Shown: one piece after another, positions 49,415 to 64,000 of the stretch
How the letters are laid out: each line of letters begins with the position of its first letter
Position numbering within the stretch: position 1 is the first letter of the stretch
Source of the DNA: Siphlonurus alternatus
Taxonomy: Eukaryota > Arthropoda > Insecta > Ephemeroptera > Siphlonuridae
NCBI GenBank assembly: GCA_949825025.1
Contig: OX463778.1
Location: 48,198,829 to 48,262,828, forward strand
Direction of reading: 5' to 3'
Length of the DNA stretch: 64,000 bases
Position numbers and translations under genes: made by a program
Notes under the pieces: model-generated
The model's database searches: none
Told to the model about the DNA's origin: nothing
What the model saw: only the letters and a program-made list of their open reading frames with translations

Positions 49415-50800
49415 GACAATGCGGAATGTACGGGCGAGGTCGCGTACCGTTACAAGTGCACTTATATCCGTCGCGGAGACGATGGATTGTTACTGCAATA
49501 GCGTTGGGTAAATGAACCTATAAGCTTGGAGCCAGCAGCAGCAGCAGACAGGGCGAGCGAGCGAGGGCTCGGGGTCGTTGGGAGGGACGGAGGGGAGGTG
49601 ATGGCCGGCGGTGCCGCAGTTCCCCCAACCACACAGTAGAACATATTAGCATTTTGCGCCACTACTATACCGGGGATCGTACGAACTGTCACATACCAAC
49701 TTTTATTACAGCTCGCTCTAACAGATAAATGTAATATATGCGAATGATGAGAGAGCGAATAAAAAACAGTAGATTTATCACTTTTAAATTTGTCCAATTA
49801 TCTATTCAATTTCATATTTATTTATTTTTTATATAGCATGGTAAAAATAAAAATTTATTCAGTTTTCAGTCTAATGACTTTTATTGAATGAACACACATT
49901 ACATTTTTTTTTTTTACAGTAGAATAGTGCGTTTTTATTAAAAATTTGTTACTTTAAATTTCGCAACTTTTATATAGCTCGTTAGTTCAGCAGATTGTGT
50001 GAGCTTTGAATTTTCATCTCACAACTTTTCCTTTGTAATCTAATATATTTGATTTTATTTATTCTTAAAAAAGTAAATAACGTGTAAAACCTCCCAGTTA
50101 TGAAAATGATTTTTTTTTATATTAAATATCAGATAACATGATTGAATTATTTTGATGTAATTAATATAGTTAAAAAAAACTAAGTTGAAATCCAACTGAA
50201 TCATTCATGTCGAAGATAAAGTTGTTATCAATTTCATCAGCTCCTTTTCTTGGACAGGTATACAATAAGTTTGTTGGCACGATGATAGTGCTTTAAACAA
50301 AGTGTGTCAGGGATGCGGCGATCGACGCGCGGATAGCACAGGCGGGCGAGGTCGAGGTACTGAAGCTGAATGGTGCGGTGTCCATGGATACCACTGCGGA
50401 CTGAGACTTTTTTTTTTTTTTTAGTAATATAGCTTGTGCTGCAGCAGAGAGCTATATGAGCGACGTCACGTGAGCTGATGATGGGGGTGAGCTGAACGGC
50501 AAGGAAGCGCTTCTCTTTTTCTCGCGCACGCCGCGACGCCGAGTCCCAGCCATGGCGGCGTGGAATCGATCGTTTTCCGTCTGGGCCGCGCCCGGGCCTC
50601 GCTAGCAAGCTAGCAAGCAAGAGCAAGCAGGCAGCACTGGCAGGTCGGGTCGCTGACCTTGCAAGCCGGCGCCCCGTGGCGCCCCGGCCCTCACAGCAAA
50701 GGAGGAGCTTTGCAGCTCTCCCGGTCCTTCCGTTCCACCCTTAGCTCAAGGGGGTGGCACTCGCAAAGTTACATAACAACTAGGAAAGAAAGACTTCTTC
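49415..50800. promoter_or_regulatory. GC-rich islands (49.4-49.65 and 50.3-50.8 kb)
   Basis: Two CpG-bearing islands. The first holds GGGCGAGCGAGCGAGGGC. The second holds GACGTCACGTGAGC and ends in GCTAGCAAGCTAGCAAGCAA. An AT-rich stretch of about 600 bp separates them. No gene was recognised. Confidence 0.3.
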
Positions 50801-52049
50801 GGTTACATAACTTCTCCCATCAATCTCAGTACAGGAAAGTGTGATGATCAAATAAATGGTTTAATATATCATAGGTTTTTATAATACTGAATACCCCAAA
50901 CATCAACGTTTTTGTACTTACGTTAGATATTTCAGTGAAAAATTTGTGTAGACGCACTTTTTTCAGCTTTAAGTACATATGATCGTACGTAGAGGGACGT
51001 TATACATTTAGAGTAGTTGATTTAATTTGATAAATTCGCATTATATAATACGTGATGTATTAACCATCAATCTCTACCCTAAGATGAAGTTATAAGAGCA
51101 CTTATACTGTAACTGAAACGATTTATCAAAGTTAAAAGTTTCCGATTCTTCATGTCGCCGTGAAGTTAGGCAACTTGTTCAGCATGTGAATGGAGCGGGT
51201 TACATATGCTGCAAGGGCAAAGTGACTTTTACTACAGTATAATTATGTCGGTTTGCGGTTTTGATGCTGAGAAGAGTGAGAACAAATTGTAATTTTATGC
51301 GAGATTGAAGCTGTTGTAATAAACCTGGTCCTAATATCATGGGTCAAGTGTATAACATAAAAAAAGCTGTAACTGGATTTGATATAATACTGTATATATT
51401 ATTATATTTTACGCTGTAAGTAATAATTTACTAAAAAACAAAAATTAAAACACAATGCAGCAATTCTATGTATTTAAATTATTAAAAATGTAAAAATGAG
51501 ATAACTTTATGTTTTCTTGTATGAAATATCCCCTTCCATCTTTAACATTATTTCTTAACTGCAAAAAGGAGGATTATTTTTATGATTAACCTTACTTTAA
51601 TTACTCCATGGACTCAATTCAATGAAGCTCATATTATACTATAGCGGTAAAGTTCCATCCAGCACTTGTTTACTCAGAATTTAGCTCTTATGTAGGGATT
51701 GCTTTGGAGAAGGAGAATTTGATTTGCTATTAAATATACTACTACATGACCTGCACCGACGGTGACTCCAGGCAGGCTCATGCCCAGACCCTTCATCAGC
51801 GCACCGTCGTGACCCTTCACTCCCCTGTGCTTTGCAGCGAGCAGCCGAAGCCACCCGCCTTCTGCCACCGCGGCGGCTCGGTATAGGCACAACGCTTCAG
51901 CGCCATTCATTTTCAGGGCTAGTTGCCATTTGGATCAAAGTGGGTAAACAATCTTGTCTGGTCACGGACAGTAAATAATTCTAGATTGTGATGTGCTAAT
52001 CATCTGTAATATTGTAAATATAACCTTTGCTGTATCATGGCATAATAAC

Positions 52050-52054
<5 letters not shown>

Positions 52055-52140
<86 letters not shown>
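52055..52140. repeat. (AT)n microsatellite, about 86 bp
   Basis: A pure AT dinucleotide run, followed by a GTATAATATG break and a further short AT run. Confidence 0.95.
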
Positions 52141-52144
<4 letters not shown>

Positions 52145-53789
52145 AATATGTATATATATATAATTAACTTTTGTAAACAATAAAACTCATCAAATCATGT
52201 ATAAAATTTATACAATTCGTTAATCCCCGAGTATTCGAGTATAAATGCCTTTCATGCTTATTTTTGTACATAAATTAATCCTCTGCGCTAATAATATAAT
52301 AAATAAGTAAATAAGCCTTATATTATATATATATAGTTCTTGTTAAATAATTATGCATAATATATAAATAAGAAATAACGATAGAAAATGTTATGTAATT
52401 TTGTGTTTGTATAAAATCCTGCAGTAAACATTTTTGTTTGCCTAATTTTGATTTACATCATAAATCAAGTAATAACTTGCTTGCATGTTCACTAAGTATA
52501 ATAAAAAAGGTGTGAAAAGAATATTAATTGTATAATTCATATATATAATAGTTTCGTATATTATGCGTTGATATACAAATAAGATATATTAATCTCTTTT
52601 TATGGTATAGTTGCAACAAAACATGAAGAGAGAGCTGAAGCAAATCGTTTCATCGATCAGTGGGTGTGAGCTCTCGACTGCTATTATGCTGTGATTAAGG
52701 CGTGGTCGCATAACCGCGTCAGCTCATAAACCGCGTTCCAAATGTTCCACTCTAGTCACTCTACAACAGACTCGAGCTTGCCATCGTTAATTATTGTTTT
52801 TATTAGTAAATTATTAAATTTTCAAGGGTATTTTTAAATATACTAGCTTATATTATTTTTGTTACGTTTATTATCAAAATGAAGTAGATCCAATGTATGT
52901 CTACATTTGAGAGCTATATTTTTATCAATTTCATTTCTGCAAATGACCCTTGGAGCATTTGGAGTGAAATGTATTAAAATAAATAAAGCGTCAAAATAAT
53001 TTATATGGAGTTGAAATCGCTGAAATTAAATTTGTTACTTTATGAAATAAGGGGATGCATAAATAAATATTTTCTAAATATAATCATTTAGAAAAAAAAA
53101 AAAAATTATTAAATAAATAAAATTTCTTTCAATTAGTTGTTTTTATTTTGAAATAGCTGATATCGATCTTGTTTCAAGGGTGACTGGACACTTTTGTGAA
53201 TGGGATATCTTTTTTTAAGTCACCCTTTGGATTTTATGTACTGTTTTTATTTCTGTACCTAATCTCAATAAACAATTATTATTATTGTATTATATTATTG
53301 TACCGTTATTATATAATTAGTTATAAATATATTATATTATCACTATTATGATATAACCTCTAACATAATATATACCTTACCTACAACATATAGTAAAGAC
53401 GTTTTAATTGATTAATAATTTTTGACCAAGAATATCACAATCAACCGTATAAATTTATCAAGCTCCTATCAAAATAGACTAAGTCTGTAATATATTATAT
53501 ACGTCATTTGGCTCATATAAATTTTATGTCTGACGATTCTGACTGCGTGTATAAAAAAATATCTTCGTCGTAAATTAAGATTATTTACGTTAAGATTATA
53601 TAAGATTATTTATTTTATATACGTAGAGTCGAATTGCGAGCTGGCAGGGTTACAGTTGTAAACTCACCAAAGAACGTACGTGTGTTATGCATTAGAAATT
53701 AGAATTAATCATCTGTTTAACATTTTCATATTATAATAATTAATACGTAAGTTTAAATTTGTTATATCACCGTTAAATAATCTGGACCA

Positions 53790-53791
<2 letters not shown>

Positions 53792-53862
<71 letters not shown>
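53792..53862. repeat. (AT)n microsatellite, about 71 bp
   Basis: A pure AT dinucleotide run. Confidence 0.95.
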
Positions 53863-53865
<3 letters not shown>

Positions 53866-54238
53866 AAGAAATTAAAGACTTTTGATCGGGATGCAGTTTT
53901 TGTAATACTGTATAATAGCAGCATCGAATTTGAGTACATTAATTAAACATATGATACGGAATCATACGAAGACACAAAATTAAATATTATTTAATAGCTT
54001 GGTTTAATGAACATACATGAGCTGGCCTCACGTACATTCATGATCGAGTGCGATAATTAAGCGGGCTCCTGCATCAACGTTGTCCTGCATGCTGTCCATG
54101 CATGATGTACGCGTATGACGGACTTTGTCTCGCATATTAATCTGTTTCAATTATACTAATTATAGGAACTGAGCAACAGTTTAACTTAATTTCTCATGAA
54201 TTCGAGTTCATTAATAAAGAATTAGTGACTTTGGGTAA

Positions 54239-54422
54239 GTTCTGAACGTTCAGAACCTTCGATTTGGCATTTGGCGTTCCGAAATTATGTTCTGAATGTT
54301 CAGAACCATTTCCGAGGTTACCCGAAGTGCAATGAAAGTGTTCCGTTATTTGATGTTCTGAAGTTAATGTTTTTGTTCAGTGTCAGTCCGTAATCTCTCA
54401 AATGTTCTGAACGTTCTGAACC
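54239..54422. repeat. Three copies of a GTTCTGAAC/GTTCAGAAC motif
   Basis: GTTCTGAACGTTCAGAACC (54239-54257), GTTCTGAATGTTCAGAACC (54289-54307) and GTTCTGAACGTTCTGAACC (54404-54422). The first is a palindrome. These could be the decayed ends of a foldback element or binding-site-like repeats. Confidence 0.7.
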
Positions 54423-54545
54423 TAATACGAAAGACACCCTTTGTTGATTGTAATAGATTTTAATTGCTCTGCAGTCTTGCATGGTGTGCAGTTAGCGACG
54501 TCATGCATGCACATCGCGCGGTCTCTGTATATTTAATGACGGTTA

Positions 54546-54914
54546 GAGACTGCAGTGGACGTCCAGAGACCCTACAGAGACCTCCGTGTCTTATGGCCAG
54601 AAATTGTAGGGTCTCTGGTGGACGTAAGGATTTTCTATACTAGATCCTTGGGTGGACGTCAGAGACCCTACAGGCAGGCGCGGATCCAAGGGGGGGGGGG
54701 GCGATGGGGGCGATCGCCCCTCCCAAAAGGCCCCAAAATACATTGAAGGTGTTACCACCCCCCACCCGTCGCCCCCCTTCCCACCTCAAAATTTAACATT
54801 GCGGGATAGGGCATCGCCCCCCTCCCCCCCAGAGCCGCGGGCTGGATCTGCCCTTGCCTACAGGGGTCTGTAGGGTCTCTGTACTCTCTGTAGGGTCTCT
54901 GGGTGGACGTCATG
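54546..54914. repeat. Array of CAGAGACCCTACAG palindromic units with a nested transposon
   Basis: Units of CAGAGACCCTACAG and its complement CTGTAGGGTCTCTG, with GTGGACGTC spacers, recur between 54546 and 54914. A related hairpin, CAGAGACCCTGTATGGTCTCTG, lies at 3921-3942. The array is interrupted by the element at 54674-54857. Confidence 0.7.
54668..54863. mobile_element. 184-bp GC-rich non-autonomous DNA transposon
   Basis: The element runs 54674-54857 with ends GCAGGCGCGGATCCA and, on the other strand, GCAAGGGCAGATCCA. CTACAG is duplicated at 54668-54673 and 54858-54863. The inner sequence is G-run then C-run rich (GGGGGCGATCGCCCC). Non-coding. The superfamily is not assigned. Confidence 0.7.
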
Positions 54915-55291
54915 TTTAAAAACTGTTTCAAAAATCTCCCGCAAATTTTAGAATAACATCAAACAGCTGATTCCATTTGTTGCTGAAATTTTTCTTGCCG
55001 CCACAGTTGTGTTGCTCAGTTTCTGAATCTGTGATCTAAACTTTTGGTGTATTAAAAAGCAAAGTATGGAGGTCATCATATTTTAGATGGGTATTAACGA
55101 TTTGATATATCACTATAATTAACATAAAATGTGTCTCAGCTATTGGTCAAGTTAAGAATTTCAAAATTATATTTCGGTTACGCCCACCTTTAGACAAACT
55201 GCAGCAACCTCAGCAACAGCAGCAGAAGTTAAAAGAGAAGATAAAAGGAACATTTTTGGTTCAACAATTTTCCGGGCAGATTGGATTAGAA
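54915..55291 (+). promoter_or_regulatory. PGGT1B upstream region
   Basis: The likely promoter and 5' leader. The frame of the PGGT1B start stays open back to 55106 with Q-rich codons (QQPQQQQ) but has no upstream ATG. A TTTAG acceptor at 55193 could feed in an earlier exon. Confidence 0.4.
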
Positions 55292-59077
<3,786 letters not shown>

Positions 59078-60298
59078 CGGCATGCCACCTTGCAGCTCAA
59101 GCTAAACCAAAGTATATTGTCATGTACACAAACAGCGCTCTAACTCATTGAGCAGTCTTATTTTTTTATTGTAACTTCCTGAGAAATGTTTAAAAGTGTG
59201 TAAATTCTTCTTCAGTCTTTTTTTTTTAATTTATTATTATTATTATTATTATTTTTACTAAAAGTGTCAAGGACTGGACTAAAAACTGTATTTTTTACTA
59301 GTTGTGTAATTGCAAAGTTTTAATGCTACCAGAATCTGAACACTCTCTCCTTCTTTTTGATGTATGCAATCTAATCTAATCATGTGTTGTAAAACATACA
59401 TTTAATTGGAAAAATTATAATAATCAAAGTGGTGACTGTATAAATTGTTTTAAACGGTTCAATGTGTTTGACTGTGCTCTTAAAAGCTTAACAGATTATC
59501 ATAAAAGAAAATTTTTCTTAAAAAAAAAAAATGATATAAAGAAACAAAAAAGATATATACTAAAATAAGCATAGGCATGATTTTCATTTTAGGAAAAAAA
59601 AAAAAAAAAAAAAAAAAAAATCGTATTAATAAGAAAGTTCTTGCTAAAGCAGTATTTCATTAAAAAAAAAAACTTTTTTATACATGGCACAAAATCACTT
59701 GATCTCAATGAAAGATTATTTGACGCACAATTAAGTTGAGTGATTTATTATGAAGATTATAACCCGACTCATTATGAAAATTCCATTTTGTCCTCTTTAT
59801 AGTCTTTAATATTCCTTTACCTTAGTACCCACTCCTCACCTCTGCCACCCACTTACCCTCTTTTTATGGTCAAGCTAATTATATACATCAGAACGTTAAG
59901 AGCTTAAAGAAAACATTTTTTTTTAAATAAATCATAACCTGTGATAGTGTGTGAATGACTCCTTTTAAACATAATCTTTCTGCTCTATATTCTAAACAGT
60001 TTCTCATAATTTTTTAAACTATTAAAATACATTTTTAACCAAACTCATGATTATCCTCTTTCAAAACTCAAGATTTAAAAACAACATAGTACTTGTAATT
60101 AAAGAAGCTAGGAGAAAGGCTTCATTGTTCTATTACCGTTCTTCTTTAAATATTCTGCTTCAAATTCAATCTCTTTGAATTATTCTTTGCACTACAAAAA
60201 ATTTCCATGTCAACTCTAACCCTTCAATAACCTTTTTAAACATGAATTGTATAATAGATATTTTGTCCACTTATAGCTATAAGTATCTCAAATGCCAT
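59078..60298 (+). other. PGGT1B 3' UTR and AT-rich intergenic DNA
   Basis: T-runs, a (TTA)n tract near 59235 and an A-run of about 28 near 59595-59622. No canonical AATAAA stands out close to the stop. No gene was recognised. Confidence 0.5.
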
Positions 60299-60625
60299 AA
60301 TGGAGTATCGACCTCATTTTTTTTTTTATTGCAGAAATGGATAGAGCATGATGCAAAGTTATGCTACCCTGATTTTTTTCAGATTTTTTAGAGCCCGGGA
60401 ACTATTTTTAAAAAATTATTGAAAGTTCTTTTTGTGACGTCACGAGACGCCGCTCCTTAAGAAAAAGATAGTACTTGCCGCCTCATGACTTCACAAAAAG
60501 GACTTTCAATAATTTTTTAAAAATAGTTCCCGGTCTCTATAAAAATCTGAAAAAAATCAAGGTAACATAACTTTGCACGCTTTATCCATTTCTGTAATAA
60601 AAAAATTTGAGGTTGATACTCCATT
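60299..60625. mobile_element. Foldback element (AATGGAGTATCGACCTCA termini), copy 1
   Basis: The left end AATGGAGTATCGACCTCA pairs with the right end TGAGGTTGATACTCCATT, with matching inner arms (GAAATGGATAGAGC, TTTTTTTCAGATTTTT, AATTATTGAAAGT). Length about 327 bp. A second, diverged copy lies at 61831-62170. Confidence 0.85.
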
Positions 60626-61383
60626 CAATATCAAAACAACTTAATTTAAGTTTATAAGTTAAATCTCCTTTCAATATATATCTGAATTGTATATTATACT
60701 GTGTATATGTTGTGCATTTTATTGACAAATATTAAAATGGATCAGCGGAACAATAGTTATTAAATTAATGGTTATGGTGTATAGTATAATACATAATATA
60801 TATATAATATATTTATAAAGCAAATTAATTGGACATTAAAAATAAACATGATCTTATTAATTACATAGTTATGTTTACACATTCTGATTCTTTTGCTTAG
60901 AAGTCAGTGGACTGCATATGTTAATCATATATGTGCTTCTTTGATCATTAATGAATCAGTTTAGCAATTTTCCACTACCAACACCAGCTGCAAGTAGCTT
61001 ATTAATATCAATTATTGGGAAAAAATTGGTATATTTTTCATAAAATTGTGATATATAATACACAACTTATTATTTCATTATATAAAACACAAAATTATTA
61101 ACAATCGCACAAATAACTTGGTGTATATTCCATTTAATTGATTTTAAGTTGTGATTTTTTTTATTTAAATGTACAGTATATTATGATGTATAATAATTGT
61201 GAGTGATAGTTTATTTACTAAATGCTGACTATATAAGGCATACATAAAATTATGGCTATCAATTAATTAATGTATTATAATAATGCAATGTATAATATAT
61301 GCCTATTTATGCCTAATCATAATCAAAGTTTGCTCTGTTATAAAAGAAATAATTAAAAAGATTTCTTAGGTAACAATTAAACT
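60626..61383. other. AT-rich DNA, nothing recognised
   Basis: No exon, RNA gene or repeat family was recognised. Confidence 0.6.
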
Positions 61384-61762
61384 TTAAGGTAGAGATAATA
61401 TGGATCACCTGGCCCAATGCTAAAAAAATCCCATTCATAAAAATTATGAAAAAAATTTATAATGTTCTCCTTAACATATACCTTATCAGTAGGTAAAATA
61501 TCAGGTATATATACAAAAACGAGCTAGTTTTTGAGTTATTAATTTTTAAAGTTGACTAATTTAACATGGAAGTTCCGTTTCTCCATGTTAAATTAGTCAA
61601 CTTTAAAAATTAATAACTCGAAAACTAGCTCGTTTTTGTATACCTGATATTTTACCTACTGATAGGGGATGTAGAGGAGAACATTTTAAATTTTTTTCAT
61701 AATTTTTATGAATGGGATTTTTTTAGCATTGGGCCAGCTGATCCATATTATCTCTACCTTAA
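61384..61762. mobile_element. TTAA-flanked foldback MITE with exchanged ends
   Basis: It starts TTAAGGTAGAGATAATATGG and ends with the complement, TTAA at both borders. From CCAATGCTAAAAAAATCCC inward it matches the family at 4701, 15957 and 34905 (TGTTCTCC, ATATCAGGTATA, CTAGTTTTTGAGTTAT, TTTAAAGTTGACTAATTTAA). Only the outer 30 bp or so differ. Confidence 0.85.
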
Positions 61763-61830
61763 AATATTGATATATTATACATTTGTTAGACTCAATTTTT
61801 AAGATTTTTGTATTTTACTACAAAAATATC

Positions 61831-62170
61831 AATGGAGTACCGCGCCAACCTCAATTTTTTTTTATTGCAGAAATGGATAGAGGGTGCAATTAAGTTATGC
61901 TACTCTGATTTTTTTCAGATTTTTTAGAGCCCGTCAACTATTTTTTAAAAATTATTGAAAGTGCAGAAAAAGTGCCGCCTCTTGCCGCCTCTCTTATATA
62001 ATAAAAGATATATAGGACCCAAAAGAGACGTGGATTTGAACCCAACCTCGCCAAAACTTTTTAGCAATACTTCCCCGCGGTCCCTAAAAAATCTGAAAAA
62101 AATCAGAGTAACATAACTTTTCATCCCCTATCCATTTCTGCTATAAAAAAATTTGAGATCGATACTCCAT
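61831..62170. mobile_element. Foldback element (AATGGAGTA termini), copy 2
   Basis: Same outer arms as 60299-60625, but the centre differs: the tip region (about 61985-62075) is unrelated, with repeated GCCGCCTCTTGCCGCCTC on one side only. This suggests replacement of the loop. Confidence 0.8.
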
Positions 62171-62765
62171 AGCAGAGACTATCATGAAGATTTTGTCTTC
62201 ATTTTATAAATAGCTGCATGTACATACTAAATGTTAAGAACATTAATATTTTAATTGATTCCTGAAATAAGATTCTATTTTAATTGATATGTTCTTGTTC
62301 TTTTTTGTATTATTTTTTATTATATTAATTTAAAAAAGAAAAAAATTAATTCTACAAAATTGAAAGAGAAATTTTAGAGAGCTTTCTTTATATTTGTTTT
62401 AAATTTTACGTTGATGAATCTATATTCTGCAAGAAATTTCTCAATTAGCACAGGTAATGTGCTTGGAAAAAATGTTTCATTATGCATGCACACGTCTTAT
62501 TATTTTCATGTGTAATATACACACATATTTCTTTTTCTTACTGATTGATGAATATACTTATTATATAGGCATGCACGATTCTGAAAGAAAGATATTTATA
62601 TTTCTCACTAACACGGTGAACACCCCAGCAGTCTGGTTGGTTGGTTGGTATTTTGGGGCAATTGACACATTTTGGTCATGTATGCCCCCCCCCCCCCCCC
62701 CAGCAGTCTATTTCAATGAAATTGAAATGTATATGATTGGTGAGAAATCTAGAAATCCTGCCATA

Positions 62766-62855
<90 letters not shown>

Positions 62856-63650
62856 GCCTATTAATATAAGTGCGATGTTGCCATTTGGGTAATTAACTAA
62901 TTATGCTCTATCTGTAGTTACCAACATTATAGGCAATATAATTTATAATAAAAAGGTTGTATCATGAAAAGATGTAATTATATAGAGTGATTGATATATG
63001 AATTTTTGTAAGTATATTAGTAGTTTTTGTGTTATATTAAATTTAGTACTTAATTATAATATAATTTATGTTCAAGTATTATTTTGGTCCATTCTTGATC
63101 TTAAATTACAATAATAGAAATTAAACTATTATTTCATGACTCAATATAATCATGGAGTATATATATACATACAGTATTTCTCAATATGTATAATTTTTAA
63201 ATAACACGTATGTATATACGTATACTGTGCATGAGATGCAGAGCCGTACCTCATCTCTCGATCTGTCGAATTCTTATATATTACCCATTTTACTTAATTA
63301 TTTCCCTTCTTTAGCCAAGAGAGTAGATTGTTGCCCTCGCATCTCTCTGTCTCTGTGTTATATATTTATATTTATTAAAAAATATAATGAATGTAATTAA
63401 TTTAAAAGCTATATAATAAAAAAAAATAAAAAAAATTTGCTAGCTTTAATTGCAGTATATATATTAATTGTTCTCTTATTTCTACCATATAACCTCCTCT
63501 CATATATCTCTCTCTCACTCTCTCTGCAGCAGAGATGCAGGGAATTAAGAATAAGAATTTTATTACAATAGATGGTTAGATGGTATTTGATTGTGTATTT
63601 AAATAAAAAGTTTCAACATAATTAAAATTAATTATTTTATAAAATATGAT
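62171..63650. other. AT-rich DNA with microsatellites
   Basis: It holds a C17 run (62685-62701), (AT)n tracts at 62769-62800 and 62807-62850, and CT-rich patches near 63510. The frame at 62457-62801 runs into the microsatellite and resembles no family. Confidence 0.6.
62769..62850. repeat. Interrupted (AT)n microsatellite
   Basis: Two AT runs, split by ATAAAATT. Confidence 0.95.
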
Positions 63651-63763
63651 ATATTTTAATTCGTAGGAAAATGGTTCATAAAAGAACCGCGCAGTTTTCA
63701 TAGCTTCGCGATAACGTTAGTAGAGGTCTCTGCTTGCAGAATCAAAATCGCCAACATTTCAAA
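63651..63763 (+). promoter_or_regulatory. UFL1 5' leader and presumed promoter
   Basis: The short region before the UFL1 start, with modest GC (GAACCGCGCAG, GCTTCGCGATAACG). No TATA box is evident. The assignment is positional. Confidence 0.35.
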
Positions 63764-63843
63764 ATGTCAGCTGTTGAATGGGATGAAGTAAAACGACTAG
63801 CAGCAGATTTTCAAAGAGCACAGCTTAGTTCTACAGTTCAGAG
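63764..63843 (+). CDS. UFL1: E3 UFM1-protein ligase 1, first coding exon (partial)
   Basis: ATG at 63764 opens 26 codons plus AG before a GTAAAA donor at 63844. The peptide MSAVEWDEVKRLAADFQRAQ, then LSSTVQ, matches the UFL1 N-terminus, including the invariant RLAADFQRAQ block. The codon split after VQ (AG|G, giving R) fits the family's next residue. UFL1 transfers UFM1 to targets such as ribosomal protein RPL26 at the ER, with DDRGK1 and CDK5RAP3. The rest lies right of the window. Confidence 0.9.
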
Positions 63844-64000
63844 GTAAAAAACAAATTTGTACACACTTTAAACAGTTTACTTCCCATGAAAAATAGATAG
63901 TCTGAAGCAGTTCTACGTTTTTAAAGTTTTGAAATACGAAATGCATCAAGTGCCTGAACCATCGATATCTTGAGCTAACTTGGCTTACTGTAATAGTATA

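Larger units (their letters stand above)
50801..54230. other. AT-rich DNA with one GC island and (AT)n tracts
   Basis: A GC-rich block lies at about 51740-51920 and a weaker one at 52620-52770. Two long (AT)n tracts are listed separately. A LINE-like 3' end (CTCAATAAACAATTATTATT) lies near 53266. No gene was recognised. Confidence 0.55.

Noticed and set aside
51962..53939. Frames encoding (Ile-Tyr)n
   Set aside because: Translations of (AT)n microsatellites.
62020..62045. B-box-like GGTTGGGTTCAAATCC on the minus strand
   Set aside because: It lies in the tip of a foldback element, without A-box or cloverleaf pairing.

Overview
This window looks like nuclear DNA of a bilaterian invertebrate. 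Its genes carry introns, it is strongly AT-rich with long (AT)n tracts, and it is littered with foldback MITEs and a few LINE remnants. The KH1 flank and N-terminus of the MEX3 protein look arthropod-like to me; a crustacean is a reasonable but unproven guess. There is no bacterial-type or viral gene content.

Six conserved eukaryotic genes are supported. On the minus strand lie the first two coding exons of a PTAR1-like gene (3336-3630, running off the left side) and a complete STX18 (6120-7106, coding region uninterrupted, with an intron in the 5' UTR). On the plus strand lie MBD2/3 (five exons, 7778-12392, divergent from STX18), MEX3 (two exons, 17609-17849 and 25119-26491), the geranylgeranyltransferase I beta subunit PGGT1B (nine exons, 55292-59077) and the first coding exon of UFL1 (63764-63843, running off the right side). 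Exon junctions were set by GT/AG boundaries that keep phase and restore family-typical protein sequence.

Layout: 1-3.3 kb is repeat-rich DNA downstream of the visible PTAR1 exons; 3.3-12.4 kb holds PTAR1, STX18 and MBD2/3; 12.4-17.2 kb is AT-rich with two foldback elements; 17.2-26.5 kb is MEX3 with a 7.3-kb intron; 26.5-55 kb is a gene-poor AT-rich stretch punctuated by about a dozen short GC-rich, CpG-bearing islands; 55.2-59.1 kb is PGGT1B; 59.1-63.6 kb is AT-rich DNA with three foldback elements; the end is the UFL1 start.

Functionally the genes are housekeeping or regulatory: ER/Golgi SNARE traffic (STX18), protein prenylation (PGGT1B; PTAR1 is the alpha-type subunit of GGTase III), UFMylation (UFL1), NuRD/methyl-CpG readout (MBD2/3) and RNA control in development (MEX3). 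The main non-genic signals are the GC-rich islands that cluster around MEX3 on both sides, and a rich set of palindromic transposons, including a nested pair that directly shows TTAA target duplication. I found no convincing undescribed multi-gene system.
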